DNA of 64,000 nt from Mrakia gelida (taxonomy: Eukaryota; Basidiomycota; Tremellomycetes; Cystofilobasidiales; Mrakiaceae): positions 1,922,001-1,986,000 of the forward strand of contig BRON01000005.1 of the NCBI GenBank assembly GCA_024345305.1, written 5' to 3'. The position numbers and the translations under genes were made by a program. Positions 10,604 to 21,770 of this stretch are shown here, piece after piece (positions within the stretch are counted from its first letter, which is position 1; each line of letters begins with the position of its first letter). The notes under the pieces were generated by a model, which made no database searches, was not told where the DNA came from, and saw only the letters and a program-made list of their open reading frames with translations.

Positions 10604-11887
10604 TCAGGTCTCCTCCCATCTCAAGAGCCTCCTCCAGTCATCCTCCTTTTCCTGCGTCCAGTCGGACTCCGAAGAGCGACCTCGGAACTCGCGAAAGCAG
10701 CTGTCGGCGGAAGCCTCGAAGGCTCGGGTCTTGACGCCTGGTTCGAGTCGGACCTGGAGTCGTTCGAGGGAGGGGTAGCGAGCTTTGTCCAACGGTGGAA
10801 GATCCCTGCTTGTTCCTGGAAGCATGAGACCAACTCCGGAAACGACGACGCATCGGACACTGACTTTGGAAGCGAGGTAGCAGGTCTGTGTGTTGTCGCT
10901 GCTCTGATACCAACGTGAAAGGAAGGTGTAGAAGGAGTTGCCCGCGATGCTCCCGGGCCTGATCGCAAAAGGGAGGAGCTTGAGCTCGACGAATTCCGGT
11001 GCGATGAGCTCGTGGCAGGTCCAAAAGTTCTCGCCGAGTGAGAGGACGTAGATTGCTTTGAAGAGGGGAAGAGGGGTGTCCTTGAAAGGTTGTAGGATTC
11101 CGCTGTTGTTGACCTCCTGTGACGGGGAAGAGAAGATCTCGAGGGATCTGGTGAAGCGGCGGACATTGACGGCATTGTGGGAGAGGAAGAAGAAGAGGTA
11201 GTCGTTCTGAAGGGTAGGGGAGAAACGAGAGGGAGCGAAGGAGCGGACGAGGAGATCGGAGTCAGCTCGAGGTCGATTCCCTCTGCCGCGAACTTGAAGA
11301 TGTGGGATAGAGTGTAGACTCGCTCCTTCTCTCAAGACCAAGTGACTGTAAAGGACCTCTTCGGCAATGAAGGCGAGAGCCTTGGAGACTTGAGCGAGTC
11401 GAGCGAGGGTCGCGTTGTCGGCGAAGGAGGAGATGAACGACAGGACCTCGTTTGGGAAGATCTGACCGCCGACAGGGACTCGAGACTCGGAGGAGTTGTA
11501 TGCGTGTCCCGAGTTGGAAGCTGAAGGGTATGAGAGATACGAGAAGGATAGGAAAAGCCGATCAGACCGACGGAGTCTTCGATCCAAGTCCTCCACCTCA
11601 TCTGCCAGACTGAGCTTTCATCCTCGAATCGCAGAGGGATCGCGAGTGAGAACTGACCAGCATGATGAAGTTTCGACATCTTCGCGGCGGCCTGTGGGAT
11701 AAGAAGTAGGGATGGGTGAGCTCGAGCGTTGAAAGGAAGGAAGGGAGGAAGAAGCGAGCTCGAGAGTCGAGAGGGATGGATTGGACCTCACCTGCTGAGA
11801 AAGATCTGGATCGACTCGAGACTCTAATCCGTTGTTGATAAGAGCCGTATCAATCTGAGCCAGGTCTGGGGGAGTAGAAAGATCCAT
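10604..11887 (-). CDS. F-box-like protein (348 aa, or 319 aa if an in-frame intron is removed)
   Basis: Exons complement(10604..11520, 11658..11691, 11792..11887). An additional 87-nt intron with GTTCGC donor, CGAGCTGACTC branch and TTCAG acceptor is likely at 11207..11293; it is a multiple of three, so both readings stay open. After about 60 residues comes FPNEVLSFISSF...LARLAQVSKALAFIAEEVLY, the fungal F-box-like pattern (Leu/Phe-Pro-x-Glu, then hydrophobic helices). F-box proteins bind Skp1 and present substrates to SCF ubiquitin ligases; here that is inferred from the short N-terminal motif only. The rest lacks recognisable repeats. Head-to-head with the next F-box-like gene, 418 bp apart. 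Confidence 0.7.
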
Positions 11888-12305
11888 GAGTCCTGGAACG
11901 AGGGAAGGCGGAAGGGACGGGGAGAGGGAAGGGAAGGGAGTTGAGCTCGACTTGGGTTGGGTTGGAGAAGGAAGGATCGAAATGGGGGGACGAGGAAGGT
12001 TGATTTCCTGGGCGAGGGAGAGGATTCAGAGGTGGGGGTGCGCGCTGGGTCGAGGGAGAGGTGATGAGTCGAAGAAAGGAGGTCAGTGGGAGGAGTCCGA
12101 GTCGGCGTTGGTGAATCAGGAGCGACGAAGGGAACTTCGACCCTTCGAGATGGTCGAGGTCGCTTCCCTCCCGACCAGAACAAGCTACAACAACCTTCGT
12201 GAGCAGACATCTTCTTTCTCGAGCTCATCTAAGGGGCAAAGACGCGTACTCAAGGGTTCCTTCCCTCCCATATCGGCGCTCAGCTCTTGTCGTCCTCCAT
12301 CAATC
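11888..12305. promoter_or_regulatory. bidirectional promoter of two F-box-like genes
   Basis: The only non-coding DNA between two divergent start codons (11887 minus, 12306 plus). Purine-rich on the plus strand near 11900-12000. One ACGCGT at 12243. No TATA box evident. Confidence 0.5.
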
Positions 12306-13995
12306 ATGAACGTCCTCCCTCCTTCGTCCTTCTCCGGTCACTCGAACGAAGAGCTCATCCTCATGCTTCAAAGAGCCGAGTCCAGGATTCTCGCACAGGA
12401 AAGGGAACACTCAGTAGACGGAGGCATCTTTGTGAGGGACGGGGATCTCGCGAATCTGAAGCAGGAGTCTGGGAGACCTTGGAAGTGGTCCAGCTCAAAG
12501 AAGCAGACGGTGAGCTTCGTTTTCCTTCCTTCTTTCCGTCCCTGTCCCATCACCGCCCTCCTTCTTGAGGGAGCTGGAACCGACCCTTCGCTTCCCTCTC
12601 TCAGATCTCACTCGAGTTCTCGGAACCACCTCAGCTCCCCAACGAAATCCTTCGTCTCATCGCTTCCCAATCCAACCGAGCGACCCTCGCCCAACTCGCG
12701 CGAACGAGCTTCGTCTGGCTGGAGGTCGCGTCTCCCTTCCTCTACGAGAGGTTCGAACCTCGAAATAGAGAGGACATGCAGAACTTCGAAATCCCTGTAA
12801 GTGATCCACGCCTCCCTTGCTTCGCGCTTCTCCCGGACCGAATCTGACGACCATCTTTTTCCCTCGACGCGTCGAAGATCTACTCCCCCGCTCTTTCTAC
12901 CCTCCTTCCCAGACTATCCCTCGACAAGGTCGTCCATCTCATCATCCCAGTCGAGCAACACTCCAGTGGCTATGGTCGCGACCGCTTCAAGTTCAACAAG
13001 GTGGTCGAGGACAGCGAGTCCGCGTCTCAAGCAGCTCACTCAATCAAGTTCCCCATCCTCTCCTTCCCCAACCTCCAAACCCTCAACCTCTCCATCTCCC
13101 AATGCGTCAATCCCTCCATCCCCGATCAAATCGTCATGTTTCCCGTCTTCGCCCTCCTCGCCTCCCTCAACCCAACGGAGCTCACCTTCTCCTCAACAGG
13201 ACTCTGGTCTCCTCGATGGATGCTCCGAGAGAACTTCCTCACTCGATGTCTCTTCGCCTGGACCAACCTCAAGTTCGTCACCTGCAGGAACATCTCCCTC
13301 TACTTCGCCATCGACGACGTTAATCCCACTTCCGAGGGCGAGGGCGAGGACGAGGACAGCGAGGAGGAGGAGGAGGAAGAGCCGCAGGAGATTCTCCATC
13401 TCTTCGAGATCGACCCCGAACTCTACTCTCGCAGGAAAAGCAACATTCGGTTCATCTGGGACGTCTTTGAGACTCAGACGAATACCCTGGCAACCATCAT
13501 AGAAGGGCTGGAGGACGACAGGACGCTCTGTCGGGCTTGGAACACCGAGAAGGGAGCTCTGGAGATCTTGGTGGGGAAGGAGGAGGACGCTGAGGTTGCG
13601 CGGGACTGGTTGACATTTGGGGATCAGGAGAACGAGGAGGAACTTCGCGCGATGGTGAATGTGGTGTGCTTGGAGGAGGAGGATAGAGGTACGTCGTCGC
13701 CGTCGTCGTCGCGTCCTTTTACGACCTCGACTTCGTTCTTTCTCCTTCCCCTTGGCTGCAATACTTGCGAGAGGTCCTGACTCGCTCTTCTTTTACTTCA
13801 ATCCCATCGATCTACAGCTGATCGCCTACTTCGTTTGACGACCGAGGAGAGGGTGAATCAGGAGGAGGTGTCGAAGGTGAGCAGACGTTTTTGGATTGCT
13901 CGCCCGCACTCTCTCTTCTCTTTCGTTCGACCTCATCAGCTGACCGGTCAGCTGACTGTTCTGGCCACCACTTTTTACAGAGGCGATATGAGTAG
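12306..13995 (+). CDS. F-box-like protein with acidic segment (426 aa)
   Basis: Exons 12306..12509, 12605..12796, 12878..13688, 13818..13876, 13981..13995, all in phase, last exon 15 nt. The N-terminal exon encodes a helical stretch (NEELILMLQRAESRILAQER). Exon 2 carries the F-box-like core LPNEILRLIASQSNRATLAQL and continues to VWLEVASPFLYERF, clearly related to the genes at 14311-15408 and 50842-51931. The middle has leucine-rich, F-box-associated character (FPNLQTLNLSISQC), then a run of Glu/Asp at about residues 300-317. Probable SCF adaptor of unknown substrate. Intron 2 has GACGCGTC immediately before its acceptor. Function beyond F-box-like is not determinable. Confidence 0.75.
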
Positions 13996-14310
13996 TTGTA
14001 CGCCGACGGGGGTCTTTGGGAGGGCTCGTTCGTTCGTCGTCCTTTCTTCGCCTTCTCGACCTGTCCGTTCTCCGTCTGACCTCCTTTCTCCTTCTTTTTC
14101 TCAACAGAACTAGCCGTCGGACAGTCTTCGTACTATCTACAGTCTATCTGTCTACGCGTGGAACCACCTCGTTTAGCTGTATCTACCAGAGGGACAAGGA
14201 ATGGAGTATCCTTCGAATTCGCGATACGCCGTTCCCGAGAGAGAACAAAGAGAGATCGCTTTCGTCGCAGAGCTGAGAAACTCGGAGCAACATCGGATAC
14301 ATCAGATCAT
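13996..14310. other. convergent spacer
   Basis: 3' ends of two F-box-like genes face each other. Nothing recognised apart from an ACGCGT at about 14154. Confidence 0.4.
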
Positions 14311-15408
14311 TCAAAGTAACGGTATCTGAGTGGGAGAAACCAGAAACCAAAGCGAGGGAGGAGAGTCAGCGTTTCGGTTCGTTCGTTCGTTGGGACGCGT
14401 CAAACGACGAGCGAGAGTTGAGACGAAGGAGAGCCACGACGAACGAACCTTCGAGATCTCCACCGTGATCCTCTCCACCTCCTTCCCCAACATCTCACCC
14501 TTCAGCCTCTCCACCACCTCCTCTTTTCCCACCTCAAACATCTCCCTCATCTCCCTCGACCCGACCCAAACCCTCCCTCTCGACCCCTTCATCTTCCTCC
14601 CAAACTCCTCCAACAACCTCTGACACGACCCCTTCGGGTTCCTCGGATCCATCCTCTGCTCGATCATCGACAGATCCAACGTGAATCGGTAGTCCTTCCC
14701 TTCCTTCCCCCAGTCAGAAGGGATCGAGTCAGGGAAGTAGCCAGGAAAGACGAGATCTTCGAGTCGATCCCAGTTCGATGGGACGCGGCTGAAGAAGGTG
14801 AGGCGACGAGCTGAGACTTGTCCGAGGACAGTAGGGAGGGGCCAAACTGATTGAACGAGGTAGAGGGAAGGGTTGACGTGTTTTTGGAGACAGTCGCGGT
14901 TGACTGGGTTGGTGTAGAAGTCGAGGAGCAGGGGACCGGTTGGAGGGGTGAAGAAAGGGTGCTGCTTGGCGGCTTGGTCGTCGTAGGTGAGCATGATGGT
15001 GGCGAGGTGTTTGGTTTGCGTCCGAGAGGTGTAAGGCTCGAGGTGAGGGAGGAGGGCGGGGAAGATGCGCTGTAGAGAGATGGACGAGGAGGGAAGGGAA
15101 ACAGAGGGAGGAGGAGGTGTGAGCTCAACTTCCTTCGCTTAAGACGATCTTCCTTCCTCACTCAGCTTGGACGGAGATGAATCCAGCTTCGACGAGGTAC
15201 TGACGGGAGGATGGAAGAACTGAGCAGCTTGTCTAGCATGCTCCAAGGTGACGGTCGTGTAAAGCAAAGGAGAAGCGATCTCGAGGCAGGCAAACGAGGT
15301 TTGAGCGAAGGCGGCGAGCGTTGAAGGTGACGATTGAGTGATGATGGCGAGGAGGATTTCATTCGGGATTCTCCTAGAAGCAGCCGCGGAGGTAGATGAG
15401 GGGCCCAT
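14311..15408 (-). CDS. F-box-like protein (279 aa), paralogue of the gene at 50842-51931
   Basis: Exons complement(14311..14325, 14449..15069, 15205..15408), phase 0 throughout. The N-terminus has IPNEILLAIITQSSPSTLAA, then FACLEIASPLLY, the F-box-like pattern. Exon 1 ends FFHPP exactly as in the paralogue at 51725-51931. Exon 2 shares blocks such as NWDRLEDLVF, FTLDLSM and DPRNPKGSCQR with it. Both genes end in a separate 15-nt exon of four codons plus stop. Start ATG at 15408 is the only one before the F-box. Divergent from the truncated gene starting at 15555, only 146 bp away. Likely SCF adaptor; substrate unknown. Confidence 0.75.
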
Positions 15409-15554
15409 GGAGGTATAGGGGAAGAGAAAGAGGGAAGTAGGAGACGATGGCGGTCTGTGGCGAACTGAAGACGCCAGGACGAAAGCGCGTTTTGAGCTTC
15501 GAGCTCGTCCCTTCCTGTTCTCCCCTACTCACCATCCACCCTCAAGCGAGCAAT
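15409..15554. promoter_or_regulatory. short bidirectional promoter
   Basis: 146 bp between divergent start codons. The half next to 15555 (TTTTGAGCTTCGA... then a C/T-rich tract) resembles the sequence just before the pseudogene at 48281, so the duplication carried part of the promoter. Confidence 0.5.
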
Positions 15555-16441
15555 ATGGCTTCTGCGACCTCGAGCTTGCAAGACACGTCTCAGACTCAAC
15601 CCAACAAGGACGAGATGGAGACTGAAGTCGTTTCTAAGGTGAGCTCGACGTCCCCTCGTCCTTCGTCTTGAGCTCAACATCCCTTCCCTCGTTCGAGCTG
15701 ACCTCCCATCTCCTCTTCTTCAGCTCTCCTCCCTCCGCATCAGTTCCGAAGAAGCGGTTGATTCGAAGAGCTTCAACTCCCTTTCCCCTTGTGAGCATAG
15801 CCTCGTTTGATCTTCGCCGCTGGATTCTGTAGGAACATCGCAGTAGACTCGGTCGGAAGCTCGAAGCTCACATCCCCTCCCTCCCTTCCTCTCTCTCTTA
15901 CCCCTTCATCCCCTCCTTCTTCCTCTTAGCTCTCCCCGTCGAGGTCATCGAACGAATCATCAAGTATACCTTCCTTCGACGATCCAAACTCACTCCCTCA
16001 TCGAATCCTTTCCATCTCAACAACACCTCCCACCTCCTCCTCGTCTCCAAAGGTTTCAGAGACCTCTGTCTCCCTTCCTTCTCCTCCTCCATCACCGTCT
16101 CCCGCCCCTCTCACTATGTCAGCCACAATACCAAAGTTTGTCTCACAGAAGAGCCGGCTTTCTGCACGACGGCATCCTCTTGGTCGCCCGACCCGTCGAG
16201 CTTTGAGTCCCCTCGACCGCGTCGTTCGACCTCGACGATGACGATGAAGACCGGACTAGGTCGAGCCCTACTTACGGAGTACTCTCCATCTTTCCTCTAC
16301 AAATTTAGGCTTCTCAGTCAAGCGAGGATCTCGACAAGGCCGTCAAGTCCGTTCAGGGATGCTTCGGTCCTGGACAACGGTCGCTCATTTGACTCGAAGC
16401 CTTCCCTCCCTCCCTCCTCCCCAAGTTCGAGACAAAGTTGA
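15555..16441 (+). pseudogene. truncated F-box-like gene
   Basis: Exon 1 (15555..15638) and exon 2 (from about 15724), joined at GTGAGC/CTTCAG sites, align with 48281-48507. Exon 3 (from 15930) has an intact LPVEVIERIIKYTFL and LLLVSKGFRDLCLPSF...SHYV. Homology to the copy at 48642-49687 then stops at about 16125. The frame stays open to 16441 but encodes an unrelated-looking Ser/Pro-rich tail without the roughly 270-residue C-terminal part, so most of the gene is deleted or replaced. Could still make a short protein of about 220 residues holding the F-box-like motif. I call it a truncated copy, not proven dead. Confidence 0.6.
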
Positions 16442-17243
16442 AGGAGGATCGAGCAGTAAAGAGAAACGTAATGAAATGATGCTGTCGAAAACGAGGAAGG
16501 CCGACTGAGGGAGTGGAAAGAAGAAAGGGCGGTCGACTCGACGCGTCAAGCTTCGATGTCCCTTCGGCACGTCTCGACTTGTCTGCCTTGCCCCCATCTT
16601 GGTTCCCACAGCTAGTAGTATAAATTTTCCAAGCACAGAAAAGAACGTGGGGGGATGAAACTTCGTCGAAGACGAGTGCGAAAGAAGATCGCGAGGACGG
16701 CTCGAAACTCGACGCGTCCTCCTAAAGTTCCCCGTCGTTCCTCGCTCGCTGCTGAATCAAGACTGGACCTTCCAGCGTGCAGCTTCCTCACCACTCCACC
16801 ACTCCCCCATCGACTGGCTTACTTCGCTCCTGCTCCTCGTCTCAACCTCGTCGCTCGTGCTTCCTCCCTCCCATCCCGTCCCATCTCCTCCCTCCCCCTC
16901 TCTTTCTGCCCAGTCCATCTCTCTCTCTCCCTCCAAACCCAGCCCCAGATCAAAGCGCGTAAATCATCAATCGGAACTCACTATCACAAACACACGCACC
17001 CACGCCGTCTCTAGTCTACCCAGCCCAACCCAACCCAACCCTACCCATCCTCCTCCCTCTCCTCCTCCCCTGCGAAATAGTCTCGTCTACACCGCCTCCT
17101 CAGCATGGAGAACAGCAGCGTTCGTCGAAGGGAAAGCAGCGGTTGATTTGGTGGTGGGTGTTGAGCTGAGAGTGGAACGCGGCACAAAGGAAGGGAGGTG
17201 AGAGGTGAGCTCGAGCTCACGAACGACCGAGAGTTGAATCGAC
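16442..17243. other. gene-free stretch with pyrimidine-rich tract
   Basis: Contains GACGCGTC at about 16540 and 16710, a long C/T-rich tract (16780-17080) and a short CCCAAC-type tandem (about 17022-17045). No exon recognised. It lies downstream of the minus-strand gene ending at 17244. Confidence 0.4.
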
Positions 17244-18250
17244 TCACTTCAGCCCAACCTCCTCCAGCGCCTCACCCTCCTCATCCTCACCCCCATCAGC
17301 CTTCTTCGCTCCGGCTCCTCCCGGTCCAGCAGCAGTAGCCCCTCCAACGGCTCCCCCAACCGTAGCAGCTCCCCTCCCATACAGCCCCCCCGCCTGCTCC
17401 TTCACCCCCGTATAAACCACTCCCGCCGTATCCTTCAGACCCTTCAGTCCGTCAAACCACCACGAGCTGAGCACCGCAGTGATGGTTTCCTCCTGGTCGT
17501 CTGCTAGGACGGGAGCGATTCGGGTGTCGAGCAAGGGAGGGGAGTGGGCGAGGAGGAGGGATTCGAATTGACGGGAGAGGGCTGAGGTTGCGTCGTACTG
17601 CAGCGAGCGCGGAAGCGCGAGCGGGTGAGCGAGTGGTTGGGAGGGCGAGCAAGCAGGGGGGTAGGGGGTAATAAGGGGAGGAGAAGGGAGGGGATTAGGA
17701 TTGGGTAGGAGAAAGTGAGAGAGGTCGAAGAGAGAGCCGAAACCCTCACTGACCTGATCCGAGTTCTTACTCTCGGGAAGGGTGAGCTTGAGGTATCCTC
17801 CCGCTTCTTGGTTGTTCGAAGGCAGAAGTCCACCATCCGCTGAAGAAGAAGCAGCAGCTGAGGCTCCTGTCGTGGGAGCGTAGTTGAACGAGTAGGTGCA
17901 GTGGGCCTGGAGAAGGGAGGGAAGGGGAGGGAGGAGTCAGCTCGAGTTCGGAACCCATCTCTCTCTCCTTCCCTCTCTCCTCCTCCCACCCCTTCTTGCT
18001 CCAGTTTCGTATTCAGGTTCGGATTTAGGTTGGTACGCACCTGATTCTGATCCGTCTTCCTAACCAAATTCTCCTTGCCAATAACCACACTGGTCTTGGG
18101 AGGGATGGTGAGCGCGAGTTGACCTCCTTCGAGTTCGACGAGCGAGCATGGACCGGACGAGAGAGGGAACGAGTGCGAGCCTAGGTGGTGAGAGAGGGAC
18201 GCTTGGGGGAAGGTGAGGAGAGCGGCGGGGGTGGGGGGGAAGGTGTCCAT
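17244..18250 (-). CDS. unrecognised protein (238 aa), Gly/Ala-rich C-terminus
   Basis: Exons complement(17244..17597, 17754..17906, 18041..18250), all phase 0. I do not recognise the family. Visible features: an N-terminal part rich in Ser/Leu/His (LTFPQASLSHHLGSHSFPL), a beta-like stretch CSLVELEGGQLALTIP, a second beta-like segment HCTYSFNYAP, a middle helix YDATSALSRQFESLLLAH, then SSWWFDGLKGLKDT followed by Gly/Ala repeats and an acidic end (DGGEDEEGEALEE). No signal peptide or membrane segment evident. The exon structure and clean splice sites argue that it is a real gene. Confidence 0.65.
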
Positions 18251-18709
18251 CGTAGCGGGAGAGGGGAAGCTGGGTTGGGGAGAGAGGGTGAGGGTTGGAA
18301 GGTTGAAGGGAGAGAGGGGTCGTGAGCTCGATTTGGAAGGGTGCGGCCAGGGGGAGGTGAGATTTGGGTCCGAGGTCTCGGCGTCATTTTGCTTGCAGAT
18401 ATATTTTCTCGGCTGAAGTTTCGGAGAGGAGACGAGAGAAAATGGATCTCTTGAGATCCAGCGCGAAAGAAAGAACGAGAAAAAGCAAGGAGAAGAAAAA
18501 CAAGATGGGCGAGCGCGTAGATTCGAGAGAGAGGGTACTGGAATGGAAAAGCGACTGTAAGATGGACGAGAGGGTGACTATGCGAGGGTAGGAGAGGGTT
18601 CGTGACATGTAAGGAGACTGAGAGAAGCGTAAAAAGGATGAAGACAGGTGCATAGGGAGAAAGAAGCCAAGCAAAGCAAAACGAAACGAATCCGAACGAA
18701 CGTCCCTCC
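18251..18709. other. spacer between two minus-strand genes
   Basis: Upstream of the 18250 start and downstream of the C2 gene stop (18710). Mostly purine-rich on the plus strand (A/G tracts at 18420-18520). No gene seen. Confidence 0.4.
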
Positions 18710-21435
18710 TCACCAACCCTGCTGCTGCTGTTGTTGTTGAGGCCAGCTCTGGTACGGCTGTGGTTGCTGCTGTTGAGGAGGAGCCTGACTCGAGTACCAG
18801 GGGACCTGCTGGCCCCCCGAAGGAGGTGGGGGAGGCGGAGGAGGAGGAGGGGGAGGAGGAGCTGGCGAAGGTTGACGGAACGTCGAGGTTTGGTAAAGCG
18901 TCTGCTGGGGTTGCTGAGGAGGAGGAGGAGCGTAGGAGGGTTGCTGGTAGGGGTGAGAGGAAGTGGGTTGTTGTTGCTGCTGTTGTTGATCGTAAGGGGC
19001 GTAGGGAGTCGGCGTGGGAGGTGGAGGTGGCGCGTAAGGGGAGGGTGTCGCAGGAGAGGCGTAGTAGTTGTTTTGAGGAGGTTGCTGCTGCTGGTACGAG
19101 TCCTGAGGAGGTGGTTGGTTGTACGAGGGTTGCTGCTGGTGCGAGGGAGGAGGAGGAGGAGCCTGCTGCTGCTGCCATGGAACGGTCGACGGCGCGTACG
19201 ACGGCTGCTGTTGCTGGTACGATCCTCCATTAGCCTGAGGCTGCTGCTGCTGCTGTTGCTGAGCCGACGGGTCGTAGAAGTTCGAGGGAGTGGGAGCGTA
19301 GGGGTAGGGAGTCGTTGAAGGAGGTGATGGTTGCTGGTAGCCTCCGTATTGCTGCTGTTGAGGAGGAGGAGGAACCGACGACTGTCTCCTCGGGGGCTGC
19401 TGACTCGGATCTGGCAGAGGTCGCCCTGACTCGCCGTTCACCGTCGATCCTGGACGTCCTATCCGACTGTGAGGGATGAGGTTCGACGCTCCTGGACCGT
19501 TCTGAGGTGGCGGAGGGAGGTACTGCGACGACGACGACGAGGGAAGAGGAGGAGGGACCGGCGTGCTTGTTTGGCGAGGAGGGTAGCCGTACGGGGGTTG
19601 CTGCTCGGGAGGAGGTGGTTGGTAGTATCCTGATGGCGAGGATTGGATGTAGGACTGCTGAGAGGAGTAGTCCGTCGTCGCCGGGGGAGCTGAGTTGGGA
19701 TGGTGGGCGAAGGGAGGAGGGCCCTGCTGCTGCTGTTGTCCGTATCCTTCAGGATGGTAGCCAGACGGGAAGTCTTGAGGAGGATTGGGAGTATTCGGGT
19801 AGGAGGAGAACGACGAGGAGGTGGAGAGGTTGGGTTGGGTGTACGACGATCCGAGAGGAGGAGGGAGATGGTGAGGGATTGGAGATCGAGGAGGAGGAGG
19901 AGGAGCTTGGTATTGCTGCTGCTGCTGAGGTTGAGGAGGGTAGAACGACTGAGATGGGGAGGGAGCTGGCTGGTTCCAAGGAACTGGAGTTGAAGAGATG
20001 GTTCCTGTCGAGCCTTGACGGCTACCGTGGTCGTACGGACGAGGTTCGTTCAACGGAGGGAGAGGTCGTTCTCCCGTCGTCGAGTTGAGCGACATCATCG
20101 ACGCCGGCCGAGGCATCGCTCCAAGGGAGATTCGCGACGAAGCTGAAGATGCTGGAGGGTAGTAGGAGGTCGATTGAGGTAGGCCAGCCTGAAGGAGACG
20201 ACGGGAAGGAAGGAAGGTCAGCTTCACGTCCTCTCGACCCACTCCTCACGAATCCAAACTCGACGCGATGAAACTCACCACTCCTCCGAAACTCTCCCTC
20301 CTGATCCTCGAGCCCATCTCGTCGGGTCCTCCACCGTTTGCAGGAGGAGCCAGACCAGCTGAAGCATAAGGAGGGATGTAGAGGTTCTGGATGTGCTGAA
20401 CCGAAGCACTCTGCCTGATGGAGCTCGTCGAGGATGTCGAAGGCTCGAATCGACCTGGTCCTCCGTAGAGAGGTCCTCCTGGGAGTGGCTTTGGTGGTTT
20501 GGGTGGTGGTGGTGCTCCCTAAAGTGAGCGACGAACGAAAACGAAGAGGGGAGGAGGGGTGAGCTCGAGCTCGCGCGAGAGGAGGAAGGGATTCCATGAC
20601 GAGTTTGAGAGAAGGTGATGGGACGAACAGCGATGAAGTAAGTGAACTCGATGAAGATCTCTCCTGCATACCGATCCTTTCGGTTGATGGTGACCCAGTC
20701 TGAACAAGGAAAGCAAGAAGAAGGCGAAGAGATCAGCCCGACAGCTCATTCAACTGATCGAAGCTCATTCACGCTCGAGCCGTTCCCTTCCTTCCTTCTC
20801 TTCCAACAGCTCTGCCTTGACGTCCTCAGCGCAAGAAATATATGAGAACGAGACTTACCATCGTCCTCTCCAGTATTGAGAGCCTTGGCGAGGTCGAACA
20901 CTGCCTCTCCGATCAACTCTGGCTCTCGAGGAGCGTCGGCGTAGCAAGCGACCCTCATCGTCTTCGCTCCCTTCTCGAACACCTTCTTCCCTTCCTTCTT
21001 GGCTCCTGAGCTCTTCCCTAGCGAGTCAGGGTCACTTGAAGACTTGGAGGAAGTTGAGGTCCGTAGGAGTTGATCCTGCATGTCCTCGTAGATGTCGAAC
21101 TTGAGCTGTTCGTCCCACTCTGGATGTTGACCTCCCTTCTTGATGGCAGCCGTTCGCCGCTTCTCCGTGTTGATCGTGAGAGAGCAGTAAGGGTCTTGTT
21201 TAGAGAGCTTGACGTTCGTAAGATGACGCTGTAAGGAGGAAGGGAACAAGGGACGAAGGTGGGAAGAGAAGAGGGGAGGAAGGTGTGAGCTTGGAGAGAT
21301 GGGGGGAAGGAGGAGGAGAGAAGGACCTGAAGCCAAAGAGAACGAGAGGGGACTTACAGCTCTCAGAACGACTACTACGAGCTCTCCCAGCTTCTTCCGT
21401 TGATCGGTAGTGCTCGAGGCCGGAGAAGAAGGCAT
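18710..21435 (-). CDS. C2-domain protein with long Pro/Gln-rich tail (745 aa), Inn1/Fic1-like
   Basis: Exons complement(18710..20188, 20279..20518, 20629..20699, 20859..21228, 21358..21435). An N-terminal C2 fold: GELVVVVLRA, then LTNVKLSKQDPYCSL, TAAIKKGGQHPEWDEQLKF and a final strand GEIFIEFTYFIA, roughly residues 15-175. The remaining 570 residues are low complexity with Gln runs up to 8, Pro runs of about 13 and many PxxP motifs (SH3 ligands). This order (C2 then proline-rich) is that of ascomycete Inn1/Fic1 ingression proteins, which couple the actomyosin ring to septum synthesis; the assignment is by architecture. The first 26-residue exon holds the start MPSSPASSTT. Divergent from the MYND gene. 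Confidence 0.8.
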
Positions 21436-21770
21436 CCTCGAATGATCTCAGGAGGTGGAGAGGTCCAGAGAGGAAGGAGGAGTCGGAACGGTCGGGGGGA
21501 GGGAGGGAAACTGGGGAGAGATTGAAGGAGAACGAGAAGCACAGTCAGCGAGAGAGCTCGAAGTTTTTCAAGGGGAGCTAGATCGAGGAGTATGCTCACG
21601 AGAATGGAGAAGGTGAAAGGAAGAAAAGTTGAGCGAGTCGATGGTGGAGGTGAGAGAAGACGAAGGACAGTCGAGCTCTCCCTTCCGACGAAGCGAGTTT
21701 CGAGCGAAGCAGTGTTCGGCTGCCTCCAACCTCCTCCTGCCTTCAGAAAAATCTCCTCAATCTCGCCAAG
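21436..21770. promoter_or_regulatory. bidirectional promoter (C2 gene / MYND gene)
   Basis: 335 bp between divergent starts at 21435 (minus) and 21771 (plus). The plus-strand start is preceded by TCTCGCCAAG. No clear TATA element. Confidence 0.4.

Noticed and set aside
17020..17050. CCCAAC-type tandem resembling a telomeric repeat
   Set aside because: Only a few imperfect units, inside a pyrimidine-rich promoter tract with unique genes on both sides.
18181..19230. Long minus-strand open frame of 349 codons overlapping the C2 gene
   Set aside because: A shadow frame of the Pro/Gln-rich repeat-coding exon; the C2 protein frame explains the sequence.
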